From Hyphomicrobiales bacterium (GTDB lineage Bacteria; Pseudomonadota; Alphaproteobacteria; Rhizobiales; Beijerinckiaceae): a stretch of DNA of 48,034 nucleotides. Every line of letters starts with the position of its first letter. The stretch's first letter is position 1. The notes under the pieces are model-generated. The model had not been told where the DNA came from and made no database searches. It saw only the letters and a program-made list of their open reading frames with translations. The stretch spans positions 1 to 48,034 of the forward strand of contig RXIY01000068.1 in the NCBI GenBank assembly GCA_003963405.1, in the 5' to 3' direction. Positions 28,943 through 36,826 of the stretch are shown piece after piece. The position numbers and the translations under genes were made by a program.

Positions 28943-29296
28943 GTGTTGATGCTCGGGGCGGCGTTAATTCTGAATTTCGGCACCATCGCACGTGCCGAGC
29001 CGCTTCTATTCAAATGTGATTTCCCCGCGTCCCAGCTATCTTTCTACGTCACCATTGACGATGACGGTACGACGGCTCGCATTGGCACGGTTCCTGGAGT
29101 TGGTGCCAAAGCAAGAGCTTATGCTGACTCCGTCACAGGAGCTTGGGTTGTCGTTGAATTTATCGCGGATGGGAGGCTGCCCTCCGCGCTGACTACTATC
29201 AAGAAGGATGGAGTCGCGTGGCATAGCCGGCACACAATGGATTTAGGAGGCAATATCATGCCGTCACAGTCGTCAGGAAGGTGCGCCCAGAGATGA
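28943..29296 (+). CDS. Small secreted protein A with two cysteines
   Basis: A 117-residue product from GTG 28943 (AGAGGAAAA upstream; an ATG six bases later is also possible). The signal peptide is MLMLGAALILNFGTIARA, cleaved near residue 18. The mature part has Cys25 near the start and Cys114 near the end, and strand-rich sequence (LSFYVTIDDDGTTARIG). It is not recognised. It overlaps the next secreted-protein gene (ATGA), so the two are translated together. Confidence 0.65.
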   Translation: MLMLGAALILNFGTIARAEPLLFKCDFPASQLSFYVTIDDDGTTARIGTVPGVGAKARAYADSVTGAWVVVEFIADGRLPSALTTIKKDGVAWHSRHTMDLGGNIMPSQSSGRCAQR

Positions 29297-29706
29297 AGGG
29301 CAAATGGCTTGTGCTCTCTGGAGGACTTCTAGTTTTGCCTCTCACCGCAAAGGCAGACCTGAACCCAATCGTACTCTCTTGCCATGCCCGCCAAGCCGAC
29401 CACGCGGATGATCGCGTCAAAGCGACCGACAAGATTGTGATCGACGCCCGCGGCAAGAGAATCGAGCTTATATCGTCCGTTTTTGGAGACGGCTGGACGT
29501 TCGCAAACCGCGGCTACAACAAGGAATTGGACTGGTTCGACGAGATCACAATTCGCCAGTTCAAGGACGGTGCGATTCTAGCAGGCGGGGTGAGAGCCAA
29601 GGCAATTTTTGGCTTCAATTATAATCCTTCGAATGGACAAGTGGTTTACACTTTCACCAACTACGGAACTCCTGGATTCATAATCTTCGACTGTGCGCCT
29701 CCCTGA
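29293..29706 (+). CDS. Small secreted protein B with two cysteines
   Basis: A 137-residue product from ATG 29293, overlapping protein A by 4 bases. The signal peptide is KWLVLSGGLLVLPLTAKA; the mature part is strand-rich with Cys30 (PIVLSCHARQ) and Cys134 (FDCAPP). The same layout as protein A (signal, early Cys, C-terminal Cys) suggests distant paralogues with a disulfide joining the ends. Function unknown. Confidence 0.68.
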   Translation: MKGKWLVLSGGLLVLPLTAKADLNPIVLSCHARQADHADDRVKATDKIVIDARGKRIELISSVFGDGWTFANRGYNKELDWFDEITIRQFKDGAILAGGVRAKAIFGFNYNPSNGQVVYTFTNYGTPGFIIFDCAPP

Positions 29707-29807
29707 CGGGGCGCAGCAGGAACGCGCGGGGATAGGCCGGCCAGCCGACAAGCGAGAAAGCCCACTCGTTTCCCCGTGCACAATATGGGTGCTCGCGAGG
29801 GCTCGCG

Positions 29808-30539
29808 ATGACCAATAACGAGCGAGAAAGTTCTCGCGATGGGTGGCACGGCGCAAAGAGGAAAAGCCGACGAAAGCGACTCCCCACGTCGTCTGCAGGA
29901 GCTTCATTACGGTGGGAGCCAACGGAAGTTGACTGGGCGACCCTAGGGCAAGCGTATGGGGTTGAATTAGAAGAGACCGTTAGGAAAGGAGTAGCAGCCG
30001 CCGTTCAGGGGTACATAGATTGGGAGGCGTACGAAGGGGCGGAATTTGCCGACGATTTTCAGAAAAAGCTTGTGGTCGCCCGCGACCTAGCCCGCAAGTT
30101 GCAGGAAGTAGTTTACGAACTTGGAGATGGTGGGTCACTGGTTGCTCCATATTGGCGAAGAGCTTGCCCACTCGCAGGTGCTCCCCGCTTTGAAAGGGCT
30201 GTCAGTCTGATTTGCGGCGCATTGAGTGACACATTCATGGGTCTCAACGAAGATGATGCCCCGGCATTCGGGGAGGGCGACGCCTGGGTGCAATTGGTAG
30301 TTGATGTGGGCGTTGTTTTGCGGACCGCAGGCATGAAGGTCACAGTTTCCAAAGGGATGACAAAGAAGCCATCTCAGTTCGTCTCGTTTTTTGCATCGCT
30401 CCAGCTGACTCTTCCTGAGACCCTGCGGCGACACCCCACCGACGATGGATTAAAACTCGCGATCTCAAACGCTCTTTCAATCGTGCGCAGAAAACTGCAT
30501 GATAACAGCGGCTTACAAAAAATGGGAGTTGAAACCTAG
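29808..30539 (+). CDS. Hypothetical protein, 243 residues
   Basis: The N-terminus is strongly basic (GAKRKSRRKRLPTSS), followed by a soluble, mostly helical region with WEPTEVDWATLGQAYGVELE and QKKLVVARDLARKLQEVVYE. No signal, membrane segment or known motif. The 5' part lies in DNA with repeated CTCGCGA words. There is no strong ribosome site before ATG 29808. Base composition is more AT-rich than the chromosome. Confidence 0.6.
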   Translation: MTNNERESSRDGWHGAKRKSRRKRLPTSSAGASLRWEPTEVDWATLGQAYGVELEETVRKGVAAAVQGYIDWEAYEGAEFADDFQKKLVVARDLARKLQEVVYELGDGGSLVAPYWRRACPLAGAPRFERAVSLICGALSDTFMGLNEDDAPAFGEGDAWVQLVVDVGVVLRTAGMKVTVSKGMTKKPSQFVSFFASLQLTLPETLRRHPTDDGLKLAISNALSIVRRKLHDNSGLQKMGVET

Positions 30540-30639
30540 TCAAGGTGCTGAGTTAATCTCCCATTTTTTTGCAGCGAACAGCAGTAATTGGCTTGGTCAT
30601 TCCTCCGCTGGACGGGGGCACCCGACAAGGGAATGACTA

Positions 30640-30867
30640 ATGCACGATGCTCAATTCCTGCGCCGCAAGGCTGCCGGCGAATATCTCAAGTCCAAATACG
30701 GCTTCGGCTCCGAGAAGACGCTCGCGAAGCTGGCATGCCTCGGCGGCGGCCCAGAGTTCCGCAAGGCCGGGACGGCCGCACTGTACGAGCCGGCAAAGCT
30801 CGACGAGTGGGCGATAGCGAAGATCGGCGCGCCCGTCCGCTCTACCTCCGAGATGGAGGCCGCATAG
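30640..30867 (+). CDS. AlpA/MerR-like DNA-binding protein
   Basis: A 75-residue product with AAGGGA about 8 bases before the ATG. The layout FLRRKAAGEYLKSKYGFGSE, TLAKLACLGGGPEFRKAG, ALYEPAKLDEWAIAKI is the excisionase-type winged helix family used by phages and satellites for excision or activation. It opens a run of tightly overlapping genes leading into the DUF3987 gene. Confidence 0.85.
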   Translation: MHDAQFLRRKAAGEYLKSKYGFGSEKTLAKLACLGGGPEFRKAGTAALYEPAKLDEWAIAKIGAPVRSTSEMEAA

Positions 30868-30870
30868 CCG

Positions 30871-31080
30871 ATGGCTGACACGAGAAACCCGGCAGGTGCT
30901 GGCGGCACCAACCGGGTTCGGAAAACTGATCATGCGGCTGAGCTGATCACTTCCGAACATACTCTCTCCGCCTCTACCCTGCAACAAGTTCGCGCTGCGT
31001 GGCTGATGCGTCGCGTTCCTCTGTCGCCACAGACCGCGTTGTTCGTCGCCTCCCTGCATTTTGGGGAGGCGGCACCATGA
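30871..31080 (+). CDS. Small replication-block protein, unknown
   Basis: A 69-residue frame 3 bp after the AlpA-like gene. Its C-terminal part QQVRAAWLMRRVPLSPQTAL resembles short conserved proteins seen in rhizobial prophage replication blocks. It overlaps the next gene by 4 bases (ATGA). Confidence 0.6.
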   Translation: MADTRNPAGAGGTNRVRKTDHAAELITSEHTLSASTLQQVRAAWLMRRVPLSPQTALFVASLHFGEAAP

Positions 31081-31232
31081 AAGCAGTCGGAAACGTCGTC
31101 ATCTTCCCTGGACCGCGCCTCGCCAAGCGGCGTCGCGTTTCGGCCCCTCCGCTGAAGCGCTTCCAAATCGGATCGGAGCTGCGCCTCTTCTTCGATCGCA
31201 TGGCAAAGAAGGGGCGCGCGCGTGAGCGATAA
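31077..31232 (+). CDS. Small basic protein, unknown
   Basis: A 51-residue product from ATG 31077 with GGGGAGG upstream. It is Arg/Lys-rich (GPRLAKRRRVSAPPLKRF). Overlaps on both sides (4 and 11 bases) support real translation in a coupled array. Function unknown; nucleic-acid contact is possible from the charge. Confidence 0.6.
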   Translation: MKAVGNVVIFPGPRLAKRRRVSAPPLKRFQIGSELRLFFDRMAKKGRARER

Positions 31233-31422
31233 GAACCCTGACGCCGTGCGCATAAAGCGCGTCTTCCTCAGCGAACATGCCGCCCTGCTTGAGAATTTGA
31301 GCGCCTCCCTTCGTCTCGCCTGCGAGCGCGGGTCCGACGAAGCGGCTGGCGTCCATCTGAAGCAGCTCCGGGAGGTCTTGGTCGAGGCCATTGCTCTCTA
31401 CAAGCAGGGGGCAGGCCAATGA
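31222..31422 (+). CDS. Small helical protein, unknown
   Basis: A 66-residue product from GTG 31222 (AAGGGG upstream), helical and charged (HAALLENLSASLRLACERGS). It overlaps both neighbours, as expected for phage-like early genes. Not recognised. Confidence 0.6.
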   Translation: MSDKNPDAVRIKRVFLSEHAALLENLSASLRLACERGSDEAAGVHLKQLREVLVEAIALYKQGAGQ

Positions 31423-31634
31423 CTGCCACCCGGAAGGCGGCGGAAGCGCGAGAGAAAATCCGCGCCCACTTCCGCGACGAATACGACGCCGGCGCAAGAG
31501 CCGGTTTCACGAAATCTCCCGATTATCCCTCACGGTTCCACTCCTGGCCGCCGGAGCGCCGCGACGCGTTCTTTGCTGGATACAACGCCGGCCGTTGTGA
31601 TCGCCTTAACGTAAATGGCTCAATCAATGACTGA
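31419..31634 (+). CDS. Small protein with Tyr/Gly motif, unknown
   Basis: A 71-residue product from ATG 31419 (ATGA overlap). It has the two similar segments FRDEYDAGARAGFTK and FFAGYNAGRCDRL, a short internal repeat of the form Y-x-A-G. Not recognised. It overlaps the start of the DUF3987 gene. Confidence 0.6.
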   Translation: MTATRKAAEAREKIRAHFRDEYDAGARAGFTKSPDYPSRFHSWPPERRDAFFAGYNAGRCDRLNVNGSIND

Positions 31635-33246
31635 CCACTTTCACGATCTGCCAAACTATTTCAGCACTGGCTCTGATGAGGAACGGGCCGCCGCTCGTCG
31701 CATCATGAGAGCTTCGATCCCAGCCGGCATGACAGACAGGCGGAACGGCTCGGATGAACATATACACATAGGGGCTCCTCATACATGGCCAGAACCGAAA
31801 CCCCTTCCGGACGGCCTCCTGCCGGTCAAGTCGTTTGAGCTTGATTATCTTCCCGAGAGCATCGCGCCATGGGTTGGTGACATATCCGATCGGATGCAAT
31901 GCCCGCCCGATTTCGTCGGTGTTACCGCCATAGTGGCGCTGGGGTCTGTTCTTGGCCGCAAAGTCGCCATTCGTCCACAGCGCGAGACGGATTGGGGAGA
32001 GGTTCCCAACCTCTGGGGCTGCATCGTCGGCAGGCCTGGAGCCATGAAAAGCCCGGCGATGCAAGAGGCGCTGAAGCCGCTGCATCGCCTGGAGTCCGAC
32101 GCGCGCAAGGAGAATGACGACGCTCGCAAGCATTATGAGACGGCGCTTGTTCTGCACAAGATTGAAAAGGAGGTTGTGGCCGGCAAAGCGAAGGACGCCC
32201 TGAAGAAGGGAATAAGCGCTGAGGGCTTGCTCGATATTGACGAGCCGGAGGAGCCGAAGGCCAAGCGCTACGTCACCAATGACACGACCTATGAGAAGCT
32301 GGGAGAAATTCTCGCCGATAATCCGAACGGGGTGCTCGCCTACCGAGACGAGCTTGTTTCCCTGCTTCGGACGCTCGACCGAGAGGAATATGCAGGGGCG
32401 CGCGGCTTCTATCTGACGGCGTGGAGCGGAACAAGCGGATACACGTTTGACCGTATCACGCGTGGTCGGACGCACATAGAGGGGGCGTGCGTCTCGATAC
32501 TCGGCTCGACGCAGCCAGGACGCCTTGCCGAATATATCGGGCGCGCCTCGGCGGGAGGCGCTGGCGATGACGGTCTGATCCAGAGATTCAGTTTGCTGGC
32601 TTGGCCTGACCAGTCGGCTGAATGGAAGGAGGCAGACCGCTACCCGGTGAGCGCCGCCCGAGAACGGGCTTGGAACACTTTTGTCAGTTCTGTCAGTTAC
32701 GACGCTATGCGTTTTGGAGCATTACGGGACGATGAGAACGGCCTGCCATATCATCGCTTCGACGATGCGGCGCTCGGAATCTTCAGAGAATGGCGCGCGG
32801 CGTTGGAAGGGCGCTTGCGGGGTGGTGAGCTTTCCCCTTCGCTCGAAAGCCATCTCTCCAAATACCGGAAGACGATTCCGGCGCTTGCTCTGATCAACCA
32901 CGTTGCGGACGGCGGCGGTGGTCCGGTTGGCGAAGGAGCCGTCCTCAGGGCTTTGGCTTTTGCCGATTACCTTGAGAGCCATGCCCGCCGCGCATATGCA
33001 GCCGGAGGCCAAAACGAGACGGCGGCGGCTAAAGCCATCCTGTCTCGAATCCGAAGAGGTCATCTCGCCGACGGCTTCATGGCGAGAGACATACGCCGGA
33101 AGGAATGGTCGAACCTCACAGACAATGCGGCGATCAAGGCCGGCCTCGACCTCCTGGCGGAATATGACTGGCTCGCCCCGCATACCGTTCAGACACTCGG
33201 TCGCTCGCGCACAACCTACGCGATTAATCCGAGGGCCTTCGCATGA
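31615..33246 (+). CDS. DUF3987-family primase/helicase-like protein
   Basis: A 543-residue product. It matches the DUF3987 pattern: PESIAPWVGDISDRMQCPPD, the P-loop-like GRPGAMKS (about 139-146) and an acidic EYAGARGFYLTAWSG segment (central ATPase). These proteins are found in replication modules of phages, satellites and integrative elements. The start may be ATG 31615 or 31627. Within the gene, 32682-32699 carries the TGTCAGTTC repeat, translated as part of FVSSVS. Confidence 0.85.
   Translation: MAQSMTDHFHDLPNYFSTGSDEERAAARRIMRASIPAGMTDRRNGSDEHIHIGAPHTWPEPKPLPDGLLPVKSFELDYLPESIAPWVGDISDRMQCPPDFVGVTAIVALGSVLGRKVAIRPQRETDWGEVPNLWGCIVGRPGAMKSPAMQEALKPLHRLESDARKENDDARKHYETALVLHKIEKEVVAGKAKDALKKGISAEGLLDIDEPEEPKAKRYVTNDTTYEKLGEILADNPNGVLAYRDELVSLLRTLDREEYAGARGFYLTAWSGTSGYTFDRITRGRTHIEGACVSILGSTQPGRLAEYIGRASAGGAGDDGLIQRFSLLAWPDQSAEWKEADRYPVSAARERAWNTFVSSVSYDAMRFGALRDDENGLPYHRFDDAALGIFREWRAALEGRLRGGELSPSLESHLSKYRKTIPALALINHVADGGGGPVGEGAVLRALAFADYLESHARRAYAAGGQNETAAAKAILSRIRRGHLADGFMARDIRRKEWSNLTDNAAIKAGLDLLAEYDWLAPHTVQTLGRSRTTYAINPRAFA
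32682..32699 (+). repeat. TGTCAGTTC repeat, copy 1 (inside DUF3987 gene)
   Basis: Two 9-bp units, TGTCAGTTC TGTCAGTTA. The same motif recurs three times at 33301-33399, 600 bp away in the next gene. Confidence 0.8.
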
Positions 33247-33635
33247 GCGACTATCTTGCCCGGCTTCGCGCCCTTGCTCCTCAAAAACGTCTACCCAAGG
33301 AACTGACAGAACTGACACAAGCCCCTTCTGTCAGTTCTGTCAGTGACCAAGGTAGGCATGTTTCACCAAACGGGCCAACTTCCGTCAGTTCTGTCAGTGC
33401 GTCGGGTAGCCATTTTTCGGCACCGCAAGCTGGCGAGCGTTACCTACCAGAGGTTGCATTCAGCATCGAGGCGCTACAGCGCGACGCCGACCGGCGAAAC
33501 TTGGAGGCGCTGCGCCAGGGCAGAACAGACCGCTTTTGCGCCTGTGGTCGCCTCGCACGCCTAGCGTGGCCTGAGGCCAACCGGCGCGAGGTCTGGCGCT
33601 GTGACGACTGCGCATCGACCGTCGGGAGGGCGTGA
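33243..33635 (+). CDS. Zinc-ribbon-like protein carrying the VSSVS repeats
   Basis: A 130-residue product, ATGA-coupled to the DUF3987 gene. The N-terminal half is a low-complexity linker in which the DNA repeat is read as LTELTQ, VSSVSDQ and VSSVSAS. The C-terminal half has a CxC-x-CDDC arrangement (FCACGRLARLAW, then WRCDDCAS), probably a zinc ribbon. Partner of the primase-like protein by position; function unknown. Confidence 0.7.
   Translation: MSDYLARLRALAPQKRLPKELTELTQAPSVSSVSDQGRHVSPNGPTSVSSVSASGSHFSAPQAGERYLPEVAFSIEALQRDADRRNLEALRQGRTDRFCACGRLARLAWPEANRREVWRCDDCASTVGRA
33301..33345. repeat. TGTCAGTTC repeat, copies 2 and 3, inverted pair
   Basis: AACTGACAGAACTGACA (33301-33317) faces TGTCAGTTCTGTCAGTG (33329-33345). 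The two form an inverted repeat with an 11-base loop. They lie inside the coding region of the 130-residue protein. Confidence 0.85.
33383..33399 (+). repeat. TGTCAGTTC repeat, copy 4
   Basis: CGTCAGTTCTGTCAGTG, same orientation as copy 3 and 54 bp after it. Translated as SVSSVS, like copy 3. Confidence 0.8.
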
Positions 33636-33637
33636 CC

Positions 33638-33925
33638 ATGCTCGACGAGCCGAAGGTCCTCGTTCCCTATGACAAGAGAGAGGCAATCACCTTGCGCACG
33701 GCAGCCGAGATTGCCGGGCGGTCGGAAAGCACTCTGCGCAGCTGGTGCCAGAATGACTTTATCGGTCGCCGGGTCGCCGGCGGGCCATGGCAGGTCAGTC
33801 GCCCGGCGCTTCTGATGTTTCTCGACGACGACAGAAAGGCGCTGAGGGCATATCTCGCGGGCGATAGGGAAAGCGAGATTGTCCTCGCCTATTTCCGACG
33901 CGCCGCCGTTACGGCGGCGAAATGA
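33638..33925 (+). CDS. Helix-turn-helix domain protein
   Basis: A 95-residue product from ATG 33638 with GGGAGGGC upstream; GTG 33632 is in frame. ITLRTAAEIAGRSESTLRSW is an HTH of the excisionase/MerR type, followed by IGRRVAGGPWQVSRPALLMF. A second small DNA-binding protein of the replication block. Confidence 0.75.
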   Translation: MLDEPKVLVPYDKREAITLRTAAEIAGRSESTLRSWCQNDFIGRRVAGGPWQVSRPALLMFLDDDRKALRAYLAGDRESEIVLAYFRRAAVTAAK

Positions 33926-34158
33926 GGGAGCCTGATCACCTCACGGGTGAGCCGTATCTTCGGCTCGCTCACGCCCGTTACTGCGAGGCGCTACAGCTCA
34001 TCGCCGTCATTGTCAGCCATCTGCCGAACGCGCATTCACCTGACCACATCTTCGCAACCGCCCAGGCAATTCCGCAGCTGGAAGAAGCCCTGAAAGCCGC
34101 GAAGGAATCCTACTACACATACGTCGGGCTGATCAGCGGAGCGGAAGGCGAGGCGTGA
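33922..34158 (+). CDS. Small helical protein, unknown
   Basis: A 78-residue product, ATGA-coupled to the HTH gene. It is all-helical in appearance (ARYCEALQLIAVIVSHLPNA, then QLEEALKAAKESYYTYVGLI). It is the last gene of the replication block that began at 30640. Confidence 0.6.
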   Translation: MREPDHLTGEPYLRLAHARYCEALQLIAVIVSHLPNAHSPDHIFATAQAIPQLEEALKAAKESYYTYVGLISGAEGEA

Positions 34159-35053
34159 AGGCGGGCGGGCTATCGACGGCAATCACTAGCTCTGCATATC
34201 ACACTCGTCCCCGAGCGACGCTCCGAGCACAGGCGAACCACCATAAAAGGCGACGAACGGGCCCGTTGCCATGATGGATGAGAAATGCGCGCATGCGGTT
34301 TTCTCCTCTTCTGGAAGCCGTTGCCACTACTCAGACATGGAAAGGCCCCGTCCGATCGCCGTCTGACGGGGCCGCCTTCGCATAGCGAGAGGCTCGGAAA
34401 TTCCCAGCTATCGAGCAGGTGCCAGCGCGCTTAGCCTTCAGGTAACCGCGCCCCGCGCAAAAATGGGTGGTTGGTGTTTGCGTGTCTGGAATACAGAGAT
34501 GAATTCCTCGCGACGCCCGCGACCTTAGGCAGGTCGCCCCGTAATACCCGGTGGCGTCAAGTCTTGCATACTTCCTCCTGTTGAAAGAAGTGGCTCCGGG
34601 TTATCTCGGCGATATTCGAGGTCCCGCTCGATCCCGCCGACGATTACAATCAGATGCTGACTCCGAAAAGCGCGGTGGTCAATGGGAAAATCTGACGCTC
34701 CCCCTGAGTTCTGATGCGAGGTGCAACACCCGAGCTGTAATGATATCGGCGCGGTTGAATTAGACCGTTATGGAGTGTTGCCATGCCAGCCTATCGCAGG
34801 CGAGCGGAGCGGCAGGGCGCGGCCAATGCGACGGTTAAGTTCTGCGCTTTGCGTGGTGCGGGCGAAAGAGCAGGTAGTCTTTGCCCGTTTCGTTCAGCCG
34901 CTCTCCACCAACACTTGCAAAACCGCTGAAGCTTGGCCAGCTGGCGCGGCGGCGCATGGTTTTTCACTTGCGCTCGTTAACGGGGGTTTCCCTATACTGA
35001 CAGTGGAAGCAAGAGCTTCCATCTACGACGCAGTAAATCGCGAGGAGGAAACG
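34159..35053. other. Gene-poor stretch after the replication block
   Basis: About 890 bp with no confident gene. It holds a GC hairpin (34344-34373). A minus-strand 28-codon frame (34186-34272, starting MATGPFVAFYGG) looks protein-like but has no ribosome site. A second minus-strand fragment around 34520-34700 ends LTPPGITGRPA and may be a gene remnant. The rest shows no structure I can name. Confidence 0.5.
34344..34373. terminator. GC hairpin after the replication block
   Basis: GGCCCCGTC pairs with GACGGGGCC around a 12-base loop; perfect 9-bp stem. The flank has AAA on the left and only GCCTT on the right, so it acts weakly in either direction. Confidence 0.55.
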
Positions 35054-35296
35054 ATGGCCTATAAGCATTCTGCAATCGTCGCTTTGCTTGCGGGTTCGGC
35101 TCTCTGCGGCCTCGGAGGCGTGTCGCTTGCTGGGGACACGAAGTGGGGCGCTCCAAACGTCCCGGGTCAGCCCGGCTATAAGGAGCCGCCGAAGGCGGAG
35201 GGGGTAGAGGTGCATGCTCCGCGACCCGCTCAGGATCCGAGATTAGGCTACCATCCGAAGCATTCGACCGAAACCCAGTCGGATTCTAATCGCTAA
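35054..35296 (+). CDS. Small secreted protein, Pro-rich
   Basis: An 80-residue product with a strong GAGGAGGAA ribosome site. The signal peptide (SAIVALLAGSALCGLGGVSL) ends near Ala26. The mature peptide is about 54 residues, Pro/His/Gly-rich (WGAPNVPGQPGYKEPPKAEG). Its Cys18 lies inside the signal and is not in a lipobox. Not recognised. Confidence 0.65.
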   Translation: MAYKHSAIVALLAGSALCGLGGVSLAGDTKWGAPNVPGQPGYKEPPKAEGVEVHAPRPAQDPRLGYHPKHSTETQSDSNR

Positions 35297-35477
35297 TTGA
35301 CGTGTGCGGTCGCGTCCGCGTGGCCGCACTTTTAGCCCCGGCCCAGCGGACCGGACCGAGGGTGTTGCACTTGGAGTCAGAATCCACCCCCTGTGCGCGC
35401 CCACACATCTAACCCGGTCGCTCTCCGCTACCGTTGGATCAGCGAATGAGATCAAACGAACCGAGCGGGAGCCGACT

Positions 35478-35612
35478 ATGACCAAGCTGACCACCATTAT
35501 CGCCGCCATCGCCCTTACCCTGAGCATCGGCTTCGCCACCGCGGCCTCTGCGGCCCCCGAAGGCTTCAACAACTTTGATGGCAGCAGCGCCTGCTACTGC
35601 ATGGACCCGTGA
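35478..35612 (+). CDS. Tiny secreted peptide with CxC
   Basis: A 44-residue product with GGGAG before the ATG. The signal peptide (TIIAAIALTLSIGFATAASA) ends in ASA, leaving an estimated 18-residue mature peptide ending SSACYCMDP with Cys39 and Cys41. The clear signal and good ribosome site support translation. A secreted signal, metal-binding peptide or bacteriocin-like product are all possible; nothing in the sequence decides. Confidence 0.6.
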   Translation: MTKLTTIIAAIALTLSIGFATAASAAPEGFNNFDGSSACYCMDP

Positions 35613-35785
35613 TTATCAGATACCGCGCCCAAGGGTAGGGGCCGACTGCGTGATGCGGGCGGCTTTTTGCTTTTGGTGGGGTGCCTGGTGGCGGTTGCTT
35701 ACCAAAAGTCACTCGACTTTCGAGAAGATTATGTTCGCCCAGCTTCCAGAAGCCGAACTAAAATCCGCCCAAGAAGATCAATAGA

Positions 35786-35959
35786 TCAGCGGGCGACTAC
35801 GACGCGCTCTGCATTATCAGATGATGTTTCAGTAATCGTGCCATCGGGTTCCACACTGCTTTTGCGTGACCCTGGCCGCTGATTGTCTGTGTTCCACTTA
35901 GTCCAATCACGACGTTTGGTTAGGTAGGCATTAAGCACGTCTCTGTGGATGGGCAACAT
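35786..35959 (-). CDS. Small charged protein, unknown
   Basis: A 57-residue product on the minus strand, from an ATG directly preceded by GGAGGGAGGG. Sequence RDVLNAYLTKRRDWTKWNTD then a Ser/Thr/Asp-rich tail. The reading frame extends upstream to 35998, but the ribosome site favours 35959. It is isolated between + strand genes. Confidence 0.45.
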   Translation of the reverse strand: MLPIHRDVLNAYLTKRRDWTKWNTDNQRPGSRKSSVEPDGTITETSSDNAERVVVAR

Positions 35960-36028
35960 CCCTCCCTCCATCGACAGAATAGAGGCATGAAAGAACAACG
36001 CTGATTAAGCAGGGACTTTATGACGCGA

Positions 36029-36044
36029 TTAAGGATTTCTTAAC
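36029..36044 (+). promoter_or_regulatory. CtrA-type box 1
   Basis: TTAAGGATTTCTTAAC fits the alphaproteobacterial CtrA consensus TTAA-N7-TTAAC exactly. It lies in a non-coding region of the island. Confidence 0.5.
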
Positions 36045-36123
36045 CGGGGCACAGGGCCAGACGAGGCGGGAGCGTTTCCAACGGCGTGTGGGTGTCATTT
36101 TCCTCATCGTCCCGGCCGGGCAA

Positions 36124-36156
36124 CAAGAAGCCCGCCGACTTTGGAAGCGGGCGGGC
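36124..36156 (-). terminator. Minus-strand hairpin T2
   Basis: GCCCGCC (36130-36136) pairs with GGCGGGC (36150-36156). Read on the minus strand it is followed by TTCTTGTTG, a moderate T-rich tail. Confidence 0.5.
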
Positions 36157-36293
36157 GTGAGGCTAGAGCGTGGTCGCGAGCTTCTTGGTCACGCGCCGGC
36201 TGTCCACATAGCCAGAGATAATGGCCTGCACATGTCGGCAAATCTTCGCGATGTGGGCGCAGCGTCGGCAGGGCGCGCCGTGAGCCGCCGCGC

Positions 36294-36326
36294 AAAAAAG
36301 CCCGGTCCGAAGCCATGGGCCGGGCT
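36294..36326 (-). terminator. Minus-strand terminator T1
   Basis: A 10-bp stem (7 Watson-Crick pairs plus extension) is followed on the minus strand by six T. It is a strong rho-independent terminator for a leftward transcript whose gene I could not identify. Confidence 0.65.
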
Positions 36327-36394
36327 AGTCGGGAGGAAGTGATGCCGCGCGGGAGGAGAGCGCGGCTACTATTTTCCATGGGACGCCTGATTAG

Positions 36395-36410
36395 TTAACG
36401 AACGGTTAAC
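36395..36410 (+). promoter_or_regulatory. CtrA-type box 2
   Basis: TTAACGAACGGTTAAC: an exact TTAA-N7-TTAAC match, about 210 bp upstream of the phage-like module. GATAAT follows at 36413-36418. Confidence 0.55.
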
Positions 36411-36619
36411 GGCGATAATGAGGCGTGACGCCGTTTCGCGCGGGGGTTCAGACACGATAACACTGCGCTCAGTGGGGAAAGAGTCGCCTTCCCCAGGAAT
36501 ATCTCTGACTCTGACAGCAAGTTCACGGCTCGGGACGGAAACCGCACAATCTCCGCAAAGGCCGCAGGATCGGCAGCCGGTTCGTAGCCTCTTGCGGCGG
36601 TTTGTAGCACGCTCTTGTT

Positions 36620-36826
36620 ATGCGCAAGGAAGCTCAGACCGCCGACTCAAACGCCACCAAGTTTGTTGAGGTTGTTCGCGCCCGCGCACCGAGGGGCTTT
36701 TGCGCCGCCATCCGGTTAGCGGCCGGAACGGCGCAAATGACCCCGAGCCAATTCATCCGCGTCACCCTGTCTGAAAAGCTTCGGGACGCGCCACAGCAAC
36801 AGAACGAGGCATTCGATGGCCTTTAA
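36620..36826 (+). CDS. Small ribbon-helix-helix-like protein
   Basis: A 68-residue product. The C-terminal part AAGTAQMTPSQFIRVTLSEK resembles the helix region of CopG/Arc-type proteins. There is no strong ribosome site at ATG 36620. It overlaps the following structural gene by 11 bases, suggesting coupling. Regulatory function is inferred only. Confidence 0.5.
   Translation: MRKEAQTADSNATKFVEVVRARAPRGFCAAIRLAAGTAQMTPSQFIRVTLSEKLRDAPQQQNEAFDGL

Larger units (their letters stand above)
35960..36619. other. Intergenic control region before the phage-like module
   Basis: 660 bp without a confident gene. It contains two full CtrA-type boxes (36029-36044, 36395-36410) and two hairpins with minus-strand terminator polarity. 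Between the hairpins a minus-strand frame reads CRRCAHIAKICRHVQAIISG and ends TKKLATTL with a stop near 36166, but has no proper start codon, so it may be a gene fragment. Confidence 0.5.

Noticed and set aside
36088-36342. Plus-strand 84-codon frame
   Set aside because: It runs through two GC hairpins, has no ribosome site and the product looks random.
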